Shown here: one piece after another, positions 44,837-55,821 of the stretch
How the letters are laid out: every line of letters starts with the position of its first letter
Numbering within the stretch: position 1 is the stretch's first letter
NCBI GenBank assembly: GCA_009193035.1
Contig: SWDT01000564.1
Location: 1 to 64,000, forward strand
From: Halicephalobus mephisto
Lineage: Eukaryota; Nematoda; Chromadorea; Rhabditida; Panagrolaimidae
Length of the DNA: 64,000 nucleotides
Reading direction: 5' to 3'
The notes under the pieces: model-generated
Told to the model about the DNA's origin: nothing
What the model saw: the letters and a program-made list of their open reading frames with translations, nothing else
Databases searched by the model: none
Made by a program: the position numbers and the translations under genes

Positions 44837-46403
44837 ATGTCCAAGTTTTTGCTTTTGATTTTCTTCGTCATCGATGTCGCGGATTCTGCCAGGATTCTGT
44901 GGACAACCCAAGACGGTAGGTGCATTATTTGGTGATTTCATATATAAACTAGATAATTTGATATAAAATTTATTTCATATATAAACTAGATAATTTGATA
45001 TAAACTTTATTTAACTTCATATATAAACTAGATAATTCCAAATAAAATTCATTTAACTTCATATATAAATCACACAATTTCATATACAATATGTATAATT
45101 TCATATATAAATCACAAATTTTCATATATAATTTACTTACCTTTATGTATAGTTCCATATGTTAATCACATAATTTCATATATTTATATACATTTACATG
45201 TATTTGTACGTATTTATCTACATTTACGTGTATTTATCTATACCTATGTACATTTAAGTAGATTTCTAAGTATTTACATATTTTTTATATATTTATATAC
45301 ATTTACGCATATTTGTGTAAATTTATATAGAAATATGTAAATTTGTAGATATTTTTATATATATTTTATGTTTTTTATATATTTTTTATGTTTTTATATA
45401 ATCCTACTATTTCAGTGGCACGGAAATGTTGCAAACCTGAAGACGTTGATTGCTGTTCAGAATCCATCAAGAACAGAAGTCCCATAGACTGTCCGGGGAT
45501 GAACAAAGCTGCCATCGTCAACTCCACTGTTTGTCTTCAGAAAGAAATTTTCGAAGACGGTTTTGATCGAGTACTATCAGTCAAGGGTTTGTTAAAATAA
45601 AAATAATTATTTTATTTATTTTTTTAGATTTTGGATGTTGTCAAGTTTTCAGTAGGAACGACAACGATCCTTCTGATGAATGTTCCGGAATCTGTCTGAA
45701 GTCTGTTTTTACCGTAGGAATGGAATCAGAAGAACAAATAAAGAAAATCAAAGATTGTCAACCCGGGAAGAGACTGCATACGGTAGGTAATTGTTATTTA
45801 TTGTCATAAATGATCAAAAAAGCGATATATAGTTTTTTGTAATTTTTGAATTGGCGCGGAAAAGGAGCGGATGTTGCAAAAGTGGAAAAAGTGGTAAATC
45901 TGGTAACTTAAGGAGAATGAACGCGCTCTGTCTCGACTCTCGTTTTCTTCTTTTACCTAAAATTTCTTTAAAAAACTTCAAAATTTGTTTTAAAATAATT
46001 TTTAAAACTTTATTTTTGATTTTTATATAACAAGTATCATGAGTAAAGTTGATATTTTTGTTTTTTAATTCCTCGTGACAGAGCGAGTGGAAATAGAAAG
46101 TGGTAAATTTGGCAAATCGTTTCGGAATCAACCTTCTCTTATTTCCTCAAAAATCCTAAAATTTCTTTAAAAACCTTAGAAACTTGTTTCAAAACAATTT
46201 TGAATTTTATTATTTTTTATTTTATAAAAGTGTTGTTATTAATTTATTAATTAATGTATTTTCAGTGTTTCGAGAAATGTTTGAATTTCAACAAAAAAGA
46301 AAATTATTCCAAAAAATTCAGTTTTCGTCAAAATTGTTCCTGGAGAAGTCGGATGGTTCCTGGAAGGTTGTATATCGGTGAAAATTTAAAATTCAGAAGA
46401 TAA
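44837..46403 (+). CDS. Secreted Cys-rich protein, DB-module-like
   Basis: Four exons, 44837-44915, 45416-45586, 45628-45782 and 46266-46403, keep phase and encode about 180 residues. Residues 1-18 (MSKFLLLIFFVIDVADSA) are a signal peptide. The mature part has 14 cysteines including three pairs: RKCCKPEDVDCCSE, FGCCQVFSRND and then C..IC, C, CFEKC and NC. The spacing in exons 2-4 resembles the nematode DB module (CC ... C..C ... C ... C), but the match is by eye. Basic residues dominate the last 50 positions (FNKKENYSKKF, ENLKFRR). There is no TM segment or lipid anchor, so it is probably secreted or matrix-bound. Intron 1 carries a minisatellite and intron 3 a dispersed repeat, so the gene is easily missed by open-frame scans. 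Confidence 0.75.
44935..45175. repeat. Minisatellite in intron 1
   Basis: About eight to ten imperfect ~21-40-bp units of 'ttcatatataaactagataatttgatataaa'. The minus-strand open frame over it is only the translated repeat (LYMKL and variants in register). A run of 'catttacgtgtatttatc' repeats continues to about 45320. Confidence 0.75.
45823..46130. repeat. ~308-bp dispersed repeat, copy 2
   Basis: Partner of 33183-33490, same orientation, inside intron 3 of the Cys-rich gene. The near identity means both were inserted or copied recently. A single-base change separates the two in most conserved words (for example aaaaggagcgg versus aaaagaagcgg). Confidence 0.85.
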
Positions 46404-48992
46404 ACCCAAGCTTCAAAAAACGCTAAATTCGGAAATTTTTCGTTTTTGTTTCGTCATAGAAAATTTTGATTTTTCCATAATCCCGTTTGAATTTCGCTTC
46501 TGAATCTGGAGTCCAGTCAGAGGTAAGCAGAATCTCATCAAAGTTATTAAGCATACTGTAATTTCAGGAATCCCGATTACCCAAAAATGAGAAAATTTTT
46601 TCTCGAAAAAATATTGAATTTCGAAGAAAATTTACAAATTTAATGTTTTTGTTTATTTTTAATTTTAGAAAATAATCTCCACTCCTGGATTCCTTAACTT
46701 TCGACTTCCCCTAGTTTTTTCTAACCTCTGAACCTTGAACCCTGACCTCCTGGTCTCTCATGACCCCTGACCCCCCCTGAGTCCCTTGATCTCTTCTGAC
46801 CTCTAACCCTCTGGTTCCTTTGTTTTCAACTTATCAAATTTTTTAAATTTTTCTATTTTTAAATCTTAAATTAATTATTTCCATCTTTATTACCGTACTT
46901 GGAGATATTTCCGGAATTTTAATCTCTTTTAGTATCTTTAATTTTTTTAAATATAATTTTGTGGAAGGTTCTAGAATTTTTCAGAATTTTGTGAAAATTT
47001 CTAGAATTTTCCAAATTTTCGTACAAATTTCTGAAATCTTAAAATACTGTAGAAGTTTCTGAAATTCTTCAGATTTTTATGAAATATTCTGGAACCCTCT
47101 AGAATCCAACAGAAATTCGGAATCAACATCTGAAATCTAGGATTCTGGAAGTTTCTAAAAAAATCTCAAAAATTCACATCAAAAAAATTTAAAAAATTAT
47201 TTAAATTTTTTGTAATTGTAAAATTTTGAAAATTCCAAAAACTCGTATTAAAAAAGTTTTTATTTTTCACAATAGTGTAATTTTAAAAACTGCAAAAATT
47301 CATATCGAAATATTTTTTTAAAAATAATTTAATTTTTTTCTTTAAGATAATATTTTTTAATTTTTTGAAATTTTTCTTTTAAAAAGATATTTTTTAATTA
47401 CTTGAAAATAATATTTTTTAATTTTTCTTTTAAAAAGATATTTTTTAATTTTTTGAAAATAATTTGTTTTAATTTTTTTGAAAATAATTTTTTTAAAAAT
47501 TTTTTTATATTAATATGTTTTTTTAAAGTTTTTCTTTATGATTTTTTACCAATCTGTCTTCCCTGGAAAAGCTCGCAAAAATGTACATAGTAACAAAAAT
47601 ATTTTAAAATTAGTTTTTTATTTTTACACAATATTTTATTTCTAATTGAGTAATCTCGTAAATTCGCCTGGATACAATTCGCAAATTCTGTATAGTAATT
47701 TTTTTTAATTTTTAAAAATTTATTTTAGAAAAATTTAAAAAAAATTTATTTTTAAAACTTTTTTGTAAATAAAATGGTTTTCGAATAAAATTAGGTGACT
47801 TAAAATTCTGGAATGTTGTGAAATATTTTGCTTTTAAAATTTTACAAAAATCACGTAAACTTTTAATTTTGTACTTTTTGGTCTCAACAGGAAAATTTCG
47901 GAAATTCGTTTTGAGACTACTTTCTGAGATTTTGTGTTACTTTTTCTAATTTTTCTTGTAGTAATATTTTGGGATTTTAAAATATCATCTGAATACTAAT
48001 TTTCACTCTCTTCGGTCCCAACTGGAAAATTCTGAAATTTCTTCTCAAGACCGTTTTTTGAAGTTTCGCGTTAATTTTTTAATTTTTTACTGTAAAATCA
48101 TCGTAGAATTTTAAAGTACCGTCTAAATACTTATTTTTATTCTTTTTGGTCTCAACTAGAAAATTCTGAAATTTCTTTTCAAGACCGTTTTTTGAAGTTT
48201 TATGTCAAATATTTTTTAAATGTAATTTTTTTGCGATATGTGGTTTTGAATAAAGAATAAATCGCAATTTGAAAAGATTGAAAGTCAACAATTTTCTTGA
48301 AAAATCTGAAACAAATTTTATCAGTTTTCCAATTTTCCAATTTTTCAATGTTAGTCATAGAAGTCAGGATAGGCCTAAAAAAGATAAAAAACATACTTTA
48401 TGATGTTTTTATTGATTTTTTTATTTATCTCAATAATCAGGTTATTTTTCACAATTTACTGACATCAGAAATTTCAAAATATAAAATTTTAAAATTGTTC
48501 ATAAATAACTCAAATATTAGTTATTTTATTATTTTTGAAATTTTACGAAAATTTGTAAATTTTTAAAAATTCTGTAGAAAATTCTGGAAGTTTTTATAAT
48601 CCAGCTGAATATTCTGAAATTGCCCAGAATCTCGTGGATATTCTAAGTCTTCAGAATCCCACTAAAGCTTCTGGAAGATTCTAGAATTTTATAGAAATTT
48701 TCAGAGTTTAGAAAATTATGAAGATTTTCCAAAATTTTCGAGAATTCTTAAAATCTTTCAGAATTCGATAGAGGATTCTGAAGGTTGGAAATCTCCAGAA
48801 TTTTATAAAGATTTTCAGAATCATTTCAAACTTAGAATTTTGGAAATTTCTAAAAATTTGTGTTGATAGAATTTTAAAATAGTGTTAATTTTGAAATTCC
48901 GTAATATACGACTGTTAGGGCGGAAACTAAACTGTGAAGAAAGGATTTGAAGAGATAGCGTAAATATCAGAGACTGGGGAATACTGTAGGCC
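46404..48992. other. Intergenic, AT-rich with repeat fields
   Basis: No gene seen. 46700-46800 is a C/T-rich simple sequence ('ctctgaccc...cccctgag'). 46960-47160 and 48560-48850 are TTCTAGAA-type repeat fields. 47880-48190 holds three spaced copies of a 'ggtctcaactggaaaattctgaaatttcttctcaagaccgtttt'-like unit. 47320-47520 is T-rich low complexity. Confidence 0.6.
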
Positions 48993-49109
48993 ATGAGTGA
49001 GATTTTCGGTTGTAGTTGTGTTAGAATTATCGTAATTGTTATCTGTCTTATTCTTCTAGTGGAGATTATGATTATACTTTTGTTTTCTACTTTAACAGTT
49101 ACTATCTAA
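48993..49109 (+). CDS. 38-residue membrane micropeptide, copy 1
   Basis: An ATG-to-stop frame encodes MSEIFGCSCVRI followed by a strongly hydrophobic helix (IVIVICLILLVEIMIILLF) with one glutamate in its middle, then STLTVTI and stop. It is the left unit of a tandem duplication with 276-bp spacing. The ~70 bases upstream are conserved with copy 2, including a possible trans-splice acceptor (aaatatcag, 22 bases before the ATG). The size and Ile/Leu/Cys-rich single TM recall phospholamban-type regulatory micropeptides, but this is composition, not homology. A conserved ATG, frame and upstream site in both copies support a real gene. Confidence 0.5.
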   Translation: MSEIFGCSCVRIIVIVICLILLVEIMIILLFSTLTVTI

Positions 49110-49268
49110 AAAACGGCTTTAATAAAAAGCAGATAGTGACTGAAAATGAACACTGTTTTTGATCTGCATTTGAGCTACCAAAGTTACTATTGAAACAGAA
49201 AACTAAATTGTAAAGAAAGGATTTGAAGAGATAGCGTAAATATCAGGGACTGGGGAATACTGTAGGCC

Positions 49269-49451
49269 ATGAGTGAGATTCTCGGCTGTAGTTGTGCTGG
49301 AATTATCATAATTGTTATCTGTCTTATTCTTCTAGTGGAGATTATGATTATACTTTTGTTTTCTATCATAGCAATAACTATGAAATCATGGGATTACGAA
49401 ATAGCTGTCGAAGAAAACAAAAATTGTCGAGTAGGCTATTTTAGTTTTTAA
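49269..49451 (+). CDS. 60-residue membrane micropeptide, copy 2
   Basis: This copy starts MSEILGCSCAGI and shares the hydrophobic helix (VICLILLVEIMIILLFS) with copy 1, identical over 20 residues and differing at only four of the first 32. It then diverges: copy 1 stops at 38 residues, while copy 2 continues with a polar, charged tail (TMKSWDYEIAVEENKNCRVGYFSF). The Cys-x-Cys pair before the TM is kept. The first residues and the TM are the conserved part, so function probably lies there. A single exon is enough in both. The topology would be single-pass with a short N-terminus. No known family is recognised. Confidence 0.55.
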   Translation: MSEILGCSCAGIIIIVICLILLVEIMIILLFSIIAITMKSWDYEIAVEENKNCRVGYFSF

Positions 49452-50867
49452 CAAGTTTTAAAAATCCATGTTGACGAAAATTCATGAAGTTTTAAAATTT
49501 ATTTTTAAAGTTTATTTTAAATTAAAAAATTTCTTATGATATATAACTAATTACGAAATCGTCGGATAGGTTACTGTAGTTTCTAACAAGTTCCGCAAAT
49601 TCACGTCAAGACCACTTTGAAAAAAATCTTTATTCCCAATTTCAAAGTAATCCGATTTTGTTATTTTCGTTCCTTACGAAATCCTAAAAAATTCGAAATT
49701 TCATTATTTTTTAAAATAAATTTTATATTATTTTTTTAAATTTTATGAAATTAAAAAATAATTTTTCCGAAATATACCCATTTTTAAAAATTTTTAAATA
49801 TAATAAAATTGAAAAATTACACAAATGTAAAAATTATTTAAATTTATTTAATATTTGTGAAATTTAAAAATTTTGAAGATAAATTAAAATTTTTAAAATT
49901 TAATTATAACTGAAATTATTTCATAATCTCCTACAGTATCCCTGAATAAAGCTAATTATTTGAGTAACTCGTTACCATGGCATTTCAGATGTCCAAAAAA
50001 CGAGAAAATTCTCGATTGTTTTTTATTTATCTGGCTTGCCACTGATGTTCGTAGATTTCGACATCGGCGAACTCAACATTGAAGCGTCAGAAAGACGAAC
50101 GCTGCTTTTTTAATCGATAAAATGCGAAAAAAAACTTTTATAAAAATTTTATTTAATTACGGTTTTTTTCGAAAACATTTTTTCCAAACAACACTGAGGT
50201 TAATTTACCATTTTTACCCTCCTTTCTTAATTGTGGCCAGAGCGAGCGAGAGAACGAGGGCGAGTCAGTTGACCTCATTATTTTTGGTTTCTCTGGCAAA
50301 ATCGATTTTGATTTTTGTCAGTTTTTTTATTATATTAAAAAAAACTTTTGCGCTATCACATCCAAAGAAGAACAAAGATTTCGAAATATGTATTGATATG
50401 ACTCATCGCAGAGAGCTTTGAATTTCTTTATTTTTCGAATTTATTCTTGAATTTATATTCCCCAATTTTTACATTTATTTTTTATAAAGAAGATAATTTT
50501 TACATAAAAATATCGTATTTAACGGATTAGCGCTGAAAATTCAGTTTTCAAACATTCTTTTTTCGAAATTGACTTTCCAGATCTTTCTACCAGTTTTACG
50601 CAAAAAGACAGATAAAAACGTCAGTTTCTCCTCTCTAACGACTATTTTCACCAAAAGTAGGTGAAAATGCCAGTTATCCCACTTCTAATGCCAGTTTTGT
50701 TCTTTATTTCCTCAAACAGGTGGTCGATTAACCAGGTTTTCCATTATACGACGGAAAAATTGGTTATTGGGAAGAGTATCGATTATTACGTGTCTCTCCG
50801 CACTTTTTATTTTGTAATTTCATTTGCTGATTCATTTATTGCTTTTAGGTTTTGAAACTATTTCAAA
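49452..50867. other. Intergenic, upstream of TMBIM gene
   Basis: No gene supported. 50190-50275 carries the 'gagcgagcgagagaacgagggcgagtcagttgacc' word of the dispersed family. 50570-50690 has related 'ccagttttacgcaaaaagacag' and 'gtaggtgaaaatgccagtt' words. A trans-splice acceptor (gcttttag) ends at 50849, 18 bases before the TMBIM start. Confidence 0.45.
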
Positions 50868-52660
50868 ATGTCGTACCAACAACCCCCGTATCCTCAACAA
50901 GGATATCCCGGACAACCTCAATACAATTATCCTCCACCAGGACAGCAATATCCCGCCGGAAGCGGTCCTGGATGGCAGGCCAACGTCGGTGAGTATCTTA
51001 ATATAATTACTGTAACACGTTGTTTCTGTGATTATATTTCATATATCTTTGGTTTTTAATAATTACATACAAATTCACTTTTAACAGTTATATATAAGTT
51101 CACGTTCAGCAAATTCCACATATATAAATTCGAATCCGAATAATCCTCATTACTTTAATTTCGAAGGATTTTCATATATAAATTTCAACGAATTTTCGTA
51201 TATAAGCTCATTTTCAATGAAATTTCATAAAAGTTCAATATCGGAGAATTTCCATATATAACTTTGACTTCGAATAATCCTCAAACATTAATTTTGAAAG
51301 ATTTCATGTTGAATATTAATTTCAAATAGTTCCCATAAAAACCTTTAAATTAGACTAAATCTCATAACTTGATTCCCAAATAATTTCAAATATAACTTTA
51401 AACTAGGCCAATTGCCATATGTATGAAATTGACCGAAATCAAGGTTGTGGGAACTGACTTAAGCTAAACTTTTGCATGAATATCAGTTGAAGTTATATAA
51501 CACTAATTTTAATTCGCATAACTTGAATTCGAAATAATTCCATGCATAACATGTTTTGGGATTAATTCCCATATATAACTTTTTTTCGAATATTTCCTAT
51601 ATATACCCTTAGTTCTTATAAGTGTTGTGATGTGGTTGCTTTTCTTATTCTTGGTTCTTAACAGCTGGTGAACATGCTCCTTTGTCAGGCGCCCCTCCTC
51701 CGCCAACGAACTACCATAATCAACCCCACTTTGCCGAGGGCGGACAAGATCCCAAGTATGGAATGCAATTCAACGATGCCAGCATTCGTGCCGGATTTAT
51801 CAGAAAAGTCTTCATCTTGGTTACGATCATGGTAAGTAAGTTATACAATTTCAAAGTTTTATATAAAATTTCAGCTTGCTGTTGTTGCCATTATGTCTGC
51901 AGTTCCGTTTATGAGTCCTGGATTGAAATCTACAGTCAGACAAAGTCCAGGATTGTACTATGTGTCCTATGGTACATTCATAGTCGTCTATCTCGTCCTG
52001 ATGTGCTGCGAAAATGTTCGTAGAAGCTTCCCCGCCAACCTCATCTGCACTGGAGTTCTGACCTTGGCTATCGGATATATGACAATGATGCTCTGTTCAA
52101 TGTACACCCTGGAGTCCGTCATGCTTACCTTCATCATTACCACCGTCGTCTGCGCTTCTATTATCCTGTTTTCATCTCAAACCAAATATGATCTAACATC
52201 GATGATCGGCATCATGTTCATCATTTCCATGGTTGTGTTTGTGTTCGGTCTTGTTGCCATTATTGCCAATATCGCCTTCCACATCAGATGGCTCTACACA
52301 ATTTACGCTGGAGTAGCTGCTTTGCTGTTCATGGTTTACTTGGCGATAGATATTCAGATGATTATGGGCGGAAAGAAGTACTCCATTGACCCTGAAGACC
52401 ACATTTTTGCTGCTATCCAATTGTTCTTGGATATTATCTACATCTTCTGGATGTTATTGATGCTGTTTGGTGGTGGATCTCGGTAAGTTCTTTAAATTGT
52501 AATTTTTAAGTTTTGAGCGCATTTTTAAATAGCATTTATTTTGAAAAGCTTGATTCCCTGATTTCTATTATGCGCTCATGAATCAATTTTTTGCTTCTTC
52601 TTGTTTTTGGATAAAAAACAAGGGCATTTTGATTGGGTTTTCAGAGACAACAACGACTAA
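50868..52660 (+). CDS. TMBIM/Lifeguard (GRINA-like) seven-TM protein
   Basis: Four exons, 50868-50988, 51665-51831, 51875-52482 and 52645-52660, encode about 303 residues; the last exon adds only DNND and stop. The N-terminal ~75 residues are Pro/Gln/Tyr/Gly-rich, as in GRINA and FAIM2. The conserved core starts FNDASIRAGFIRKVF and contains seven hydrophobic segments. The family signature follows: YLAIDIQMIMGGKKYSIDPE, then DHIFAAIQLFLDIIYIFWM. TMBIM proteins sit in Golgi, ER or plasma membrane and affect calcium release and cell-death sensitivity. Intron 1 (676 bases) holds imperfect 'catatataaattcgaat' repeats. The polyadenylation signal AATAAA is near 52980. The 3' end is convergent with the next gene, 430 bases apart by coding sequence. 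Confidence 0.92.
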
Positions 52661-53089
52661 TGCTATGGCTGAAGACGAATGAGTCTTCTGTTTGGTCATT
52701 CGGATCACGAAAAGTGCGAGATCGCAATACGAAAACATTCCTACTTATTTGGCTTAATATTCAATTTCAGTGATTGATCCTTGGTTATCCATACTTTCTA
52801 TACGGCCAGAAGCTTCACCCGCACTATGTGATTTCAATCTGAGTATATCTTCATGACTAAATCGTAAGAATGTAATTTTAACAAATACGGGAATCGGCTT
52901 CTGACCGTCGTTTGTATTTTCTGCTGTTTTGGTGTATAAATAATATTTTTGTAATGCTTTTCATCTAAATATTCTGCTAAAATAAAACTCGATTTGCGAA
53001 TAACTTTGTGGATGAAAATAACTGTTTAATTTTTGCAAAAAATAGTCAAAATAAATCAAGAAATAACCAAAATTATCCTATAAATCTAA

Positions 53090-53679
53090 TTAACAAAGTT
53101 TTCTGGACCCATATTTCTTGTTGACAAATATACGAGTTTTGTAATTGATGGGAGTTGGCAGAATTGCTGGTTTCGGTGAACTGGTGACTGAAAGCAATTG
53201 GATGGTGAAAGGAAGGGAAAAAACTTACATAATGATGGGACTTTAAATGGGTTGAGCACAAGTCCTCTGAATTCGTCATCACCATCGTAGTACCGAAGGC
53301 ATCCACGAGAGGGGTGTCTGAATGTTTTAGAAAAATACTCGACTTTAATAGGAGTTTCGGAACTGAAATCCCTCAAGACTTGGTAGTAGTCATTGTAATC
53401 TCCACCGGGCTTCATCGCGTATAGTAGTATATCAGAAAGGTGTGTGTTAACTGCAGTCCAGAAATTACGGGTTCCAAAGTAAGCTTCGCAAACCTAAAAA
53501 TTCAATAACGAAATAAACAATAAAAAACGACAAACCTCTTCAGTAAAGTTTTCGTTGAAGAGATGGAGATGAGCAAGTTGGATGTCGAGGACCTTGGTGT
53601 AGCTTTCTTTACGGACTTTGAGGAATCGCAAGCAGGAAATAATCTTGTCACGTCCGGAAATCGTGCGAGGAGGATTCAT
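53090..53679 (-). CDS. Small protein of unknown function, 168 aa
   Basis: Three exons, 53679-53536, 53493-53229 and 53187-53090, with introns of 42 and 41 bases, keep phase and encode about 168 residues. Acceptors are good (GAATTTTTAG, TGCTTTCAG). The first two thirds look like a compact alpha-rich domain (RDKIISCLRFLKVRKES, then FWTAVNTHLSDILLYAM, then DYYQVLRDFSS). A basic, Pro-rich tail (KPAILPTPINYKTR) follows. No signal peptide or TM. I do not recognise a family. It is divergent from the TM gene at 54059, 379 bases apart, so the two may share a promoter. Confidence 0.7.
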
Positions 53680-53739
53680 TTTTACATAGAAGCTAAATAA
53701 AAATCAAAAAGAAATGATACAATGGCATAGGCAAGAGAG

Positions 53740-54010
53740 TAATACTCAAAGAAGTCATGTTTTCGCTTCAAGAGAAGGAAACCAGACTGATTTAGAGAGA
53801 TGAAAAGTAAATGAAGTTCAGAGAAAGTCAAGTCTTCGCTCCAGGAGAGGGAAATTTGAATTTTCTAATGAAATAGAAAACAACGAACTTCGGAGAAAAT
53901 TATGTTTTCGCTTTGAGAGGAGGAAATTTGAATTCGTAAATAACAGACGCAAGAACAATTTTAAAAAAAATTCATGTTTTCGTTTCGAGATCACGTTTTT
54001 CCCATGATTT
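53740..54010. repeat. Imperfect direct repeats in shared promoter
   Basis: Three to four diverged units of ~65-75 bases with 'tgttttcgctt.gagaggaggaaatttgaatt' lie between two divergent genes (starting near 53757, 53828, 53905 and 53980). The arrangement, repeated in a likely shared promoter, might matter for regulation, or it may just be a decayed satellite. Confidence 0.55.
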
Positions 54011-54058
54011 CTCTTCTTTGAAGTTCCACTTTCTTTTTTCCTTCCTAATTTATTAACC

Positions 54059-54473
54059 ATGTTCTCCGATGACGTTTCTACTCCGGTTAGCAGATCCTTT
54101 GCTGTAAGTTTTGTTGTAAATTATCCATATATGGAAATCTATTTCAGAATGTACAATTCTCAAGGAACAAAGAATACGATTCGATGAGGCAGATGTCCCG
54201 ATCCTTGGCTTCAATTTTGCCCAGAAGCAGAGCTATCGAGCATTATTTTGTAAGTTCATATAAAAATCCCATTTATTATTTAATTTTTTCCAGGAAGAAC
54301 AAAGTTCGGACGATTTTTCGGATTTTTTCACTCATGATGCTGACGAAGAATCTTCTAAATCCAGATGTCTCTCTGTCATCCATCTGTTTTGGAGTCTCGG
54401 ATTATTACTCATCTACTGCACTTTCATCAACTCCGGCATCAAGGCCTACTTTATCCCTGATCCCATTTCGTAA
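54059..54473 (+). CDS. Small single-pass membrane protein, 108 aa
   Basis: Three exons, 54059-54103, 54148-54249 and 54294-54473, encode about 108 residues. Introns are 44 bases each with GTAAGT donors and TTTCAG or TTCCAG acceptors. The N-terminal 50 residues are Ser/Arg-rich (SMRQMSRSLASILPRSRA). An acidic stretch (EEQSSDDFSDFFTHDADEES) precedes a C-terminal hydrophobic helix (CLSVIHLFWSLGLLLIYCTF) with a 17-residue tail. There is no signal peptide, so the protein may be tail-anchored or single-pass type II. No known family is recognised. All exons are short, which explains why open-frame scans only show the last part out of context. Confidence 0.7.
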
Positions 54474-55807
54474 CCGGTCCTAATTTCCCGGAAATTTGTA
54501 CATACCCGTATTTAGTCTTTAACTTGTTTATCTAGCCTATGAATCACCTGTGGAATTCCTCGAGCCAAGAACTGCGACACGACTATGAGTGATCTGGGGA
54601 CGATCACTACGGAAATTTCGATTTTCGTGAAAATCAAAGTTGATTTTTTCACTTTTTGCTCATTCTTTTTGATGTAATATTGGTGGTTTTTGGTCAACAA
54701 CCACATTAGGATCGATAACAACACAGTTGACTGGTTTCAAGACTGTCGATAATGCCCTAATTGCCGGAGTCTTGACCGCGGAAGAAAGTGGACAAACAAG
54801 ATGCAACTTTCGTTTTCCCTTTACCTGAGCCGGCTGTCATTCGTGAACTGACCAGACCCGACCTTGAGCCCGATCAACCATCCTCCGTTTCCAGTGACAG
54901 AATCTCTGCAACAGTGACTCAGCTTTTTTAAATTATTGCCCCAGGAATGTTTGAATCAATTTTTGTTTTCCATTTTAGTCCCGTGAAACTCGTTTAATTT
55001 CTCCGTTTTATTTTTACAATTGATTTTGAACAGTCCACCTTTGACCGGCTGCTTAGGTCCTCATTGAGGAATTCTACAAGTTTGAATAGGGACGAAAACG
55101 ATCGATTTCAAGGCCAAATTTAGGGTTTTGGGCGGTTTTAGTCAGATCGAAACTGTAAATTGCACAAGATTCATGCCATTAGAGGAAAACTCGCATTTTG
55201 GATTCGGGAGTCTTTCATGATTATAGTCTATTGTGCTTTTATAATAAGGAATGCCATCCATATACTAAGAAATATTTCTCGTGTATTAAAAATTGATTTT
55301 GATATATGAATAAAAATTTTCGATATATGGAATTCTGTTATAATTTTTAAAAATCTGCTCATAAGATGTTAAATAATATTAAGAAATATTTACCATGTAT
55401 TAAAAACTGATTTTGATATGTGAATAAAAATTTTCGATATATGGAATCCCTTTATAATTTTTAAAAATCTGCTCATAAGATTTTAAAATTAATCTCATTA
55501 TTGATCTAAGCCTAAGCCAAAATCGAAACCTCGAATATTCCCAAAAGGCCATTTTTGAAAGTTCTACTACCTCTCCATCAACCGGTTCTTCCTATTTTCA
55601 CGGTTGTAATCCACAGTATCGATTGATTACCTATTTTTATAATTTTGTCGGTTTTTCCCTTTCTATGGTGAAACGACCAGGTCAAATTTCTGTTAATCAA
55701 TCAAGTTTGACATTTTTTTGAATTTTCTGTCTAGAATTAGTTTGATTAAATTTTCAGAAAAATCCAGAAAATTCCGATGAGCTTCCATCGGCAGAATCCA
55801 CTCGACG
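54474..55807. other. Intergenic upstream of the rol-3-like gene
   Basis: No gene seen. A GC-richer block at 54745-54910 ('gaccgcggaagaaagtggacaaac', 'accagacccgaccttgagcccg') has no open frame of use and might be promoter. Two direct copies of a ~107-bp sequence lie at about 55268-55372 and 55379-55486 ('attgattttgatatatgaataaaaattttcgatatatgga'). Confidence 0.55.
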
Positions 55808-55821
55808 ATGCTATACCATGA
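55757..55821 (+). promoter_or_regulatory. Leader and overlapping uORF of the rol-3-like gene
   Basis: TTTTCAG at 55751-55757 is a likely trans-splice or intron acceptor. An upstream ATG at 55777 opens a 14-codon frame ending at a TGA at 55819-55821. It overlaps the main ATG (55808) in another frame. An in-frame stop at 55778-55780 makes 55808 the first usable start of the receptor. Confidence 0.55.

Noticed and set aside
44970..45158. Minus-strand open frame with regular LYMKL heptads
   Set aside because: Translated minisatellite in an intron of the plus-strand Cys-rich gene; the regularity comes from the DNA unit.
42615..46403. Dyskerin and the Cys-rich gene as an operon
   Set aside because: The gap between stop and start is about 750 bases with no U-rich intercistronic signal that I could recognise; worm operon gaps are usually near 100 bases.
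50122..50421. 99-codon plus-strand frame
   Set aside because: Overlaps a dispersed-repeat word, has no family features and no splice context.
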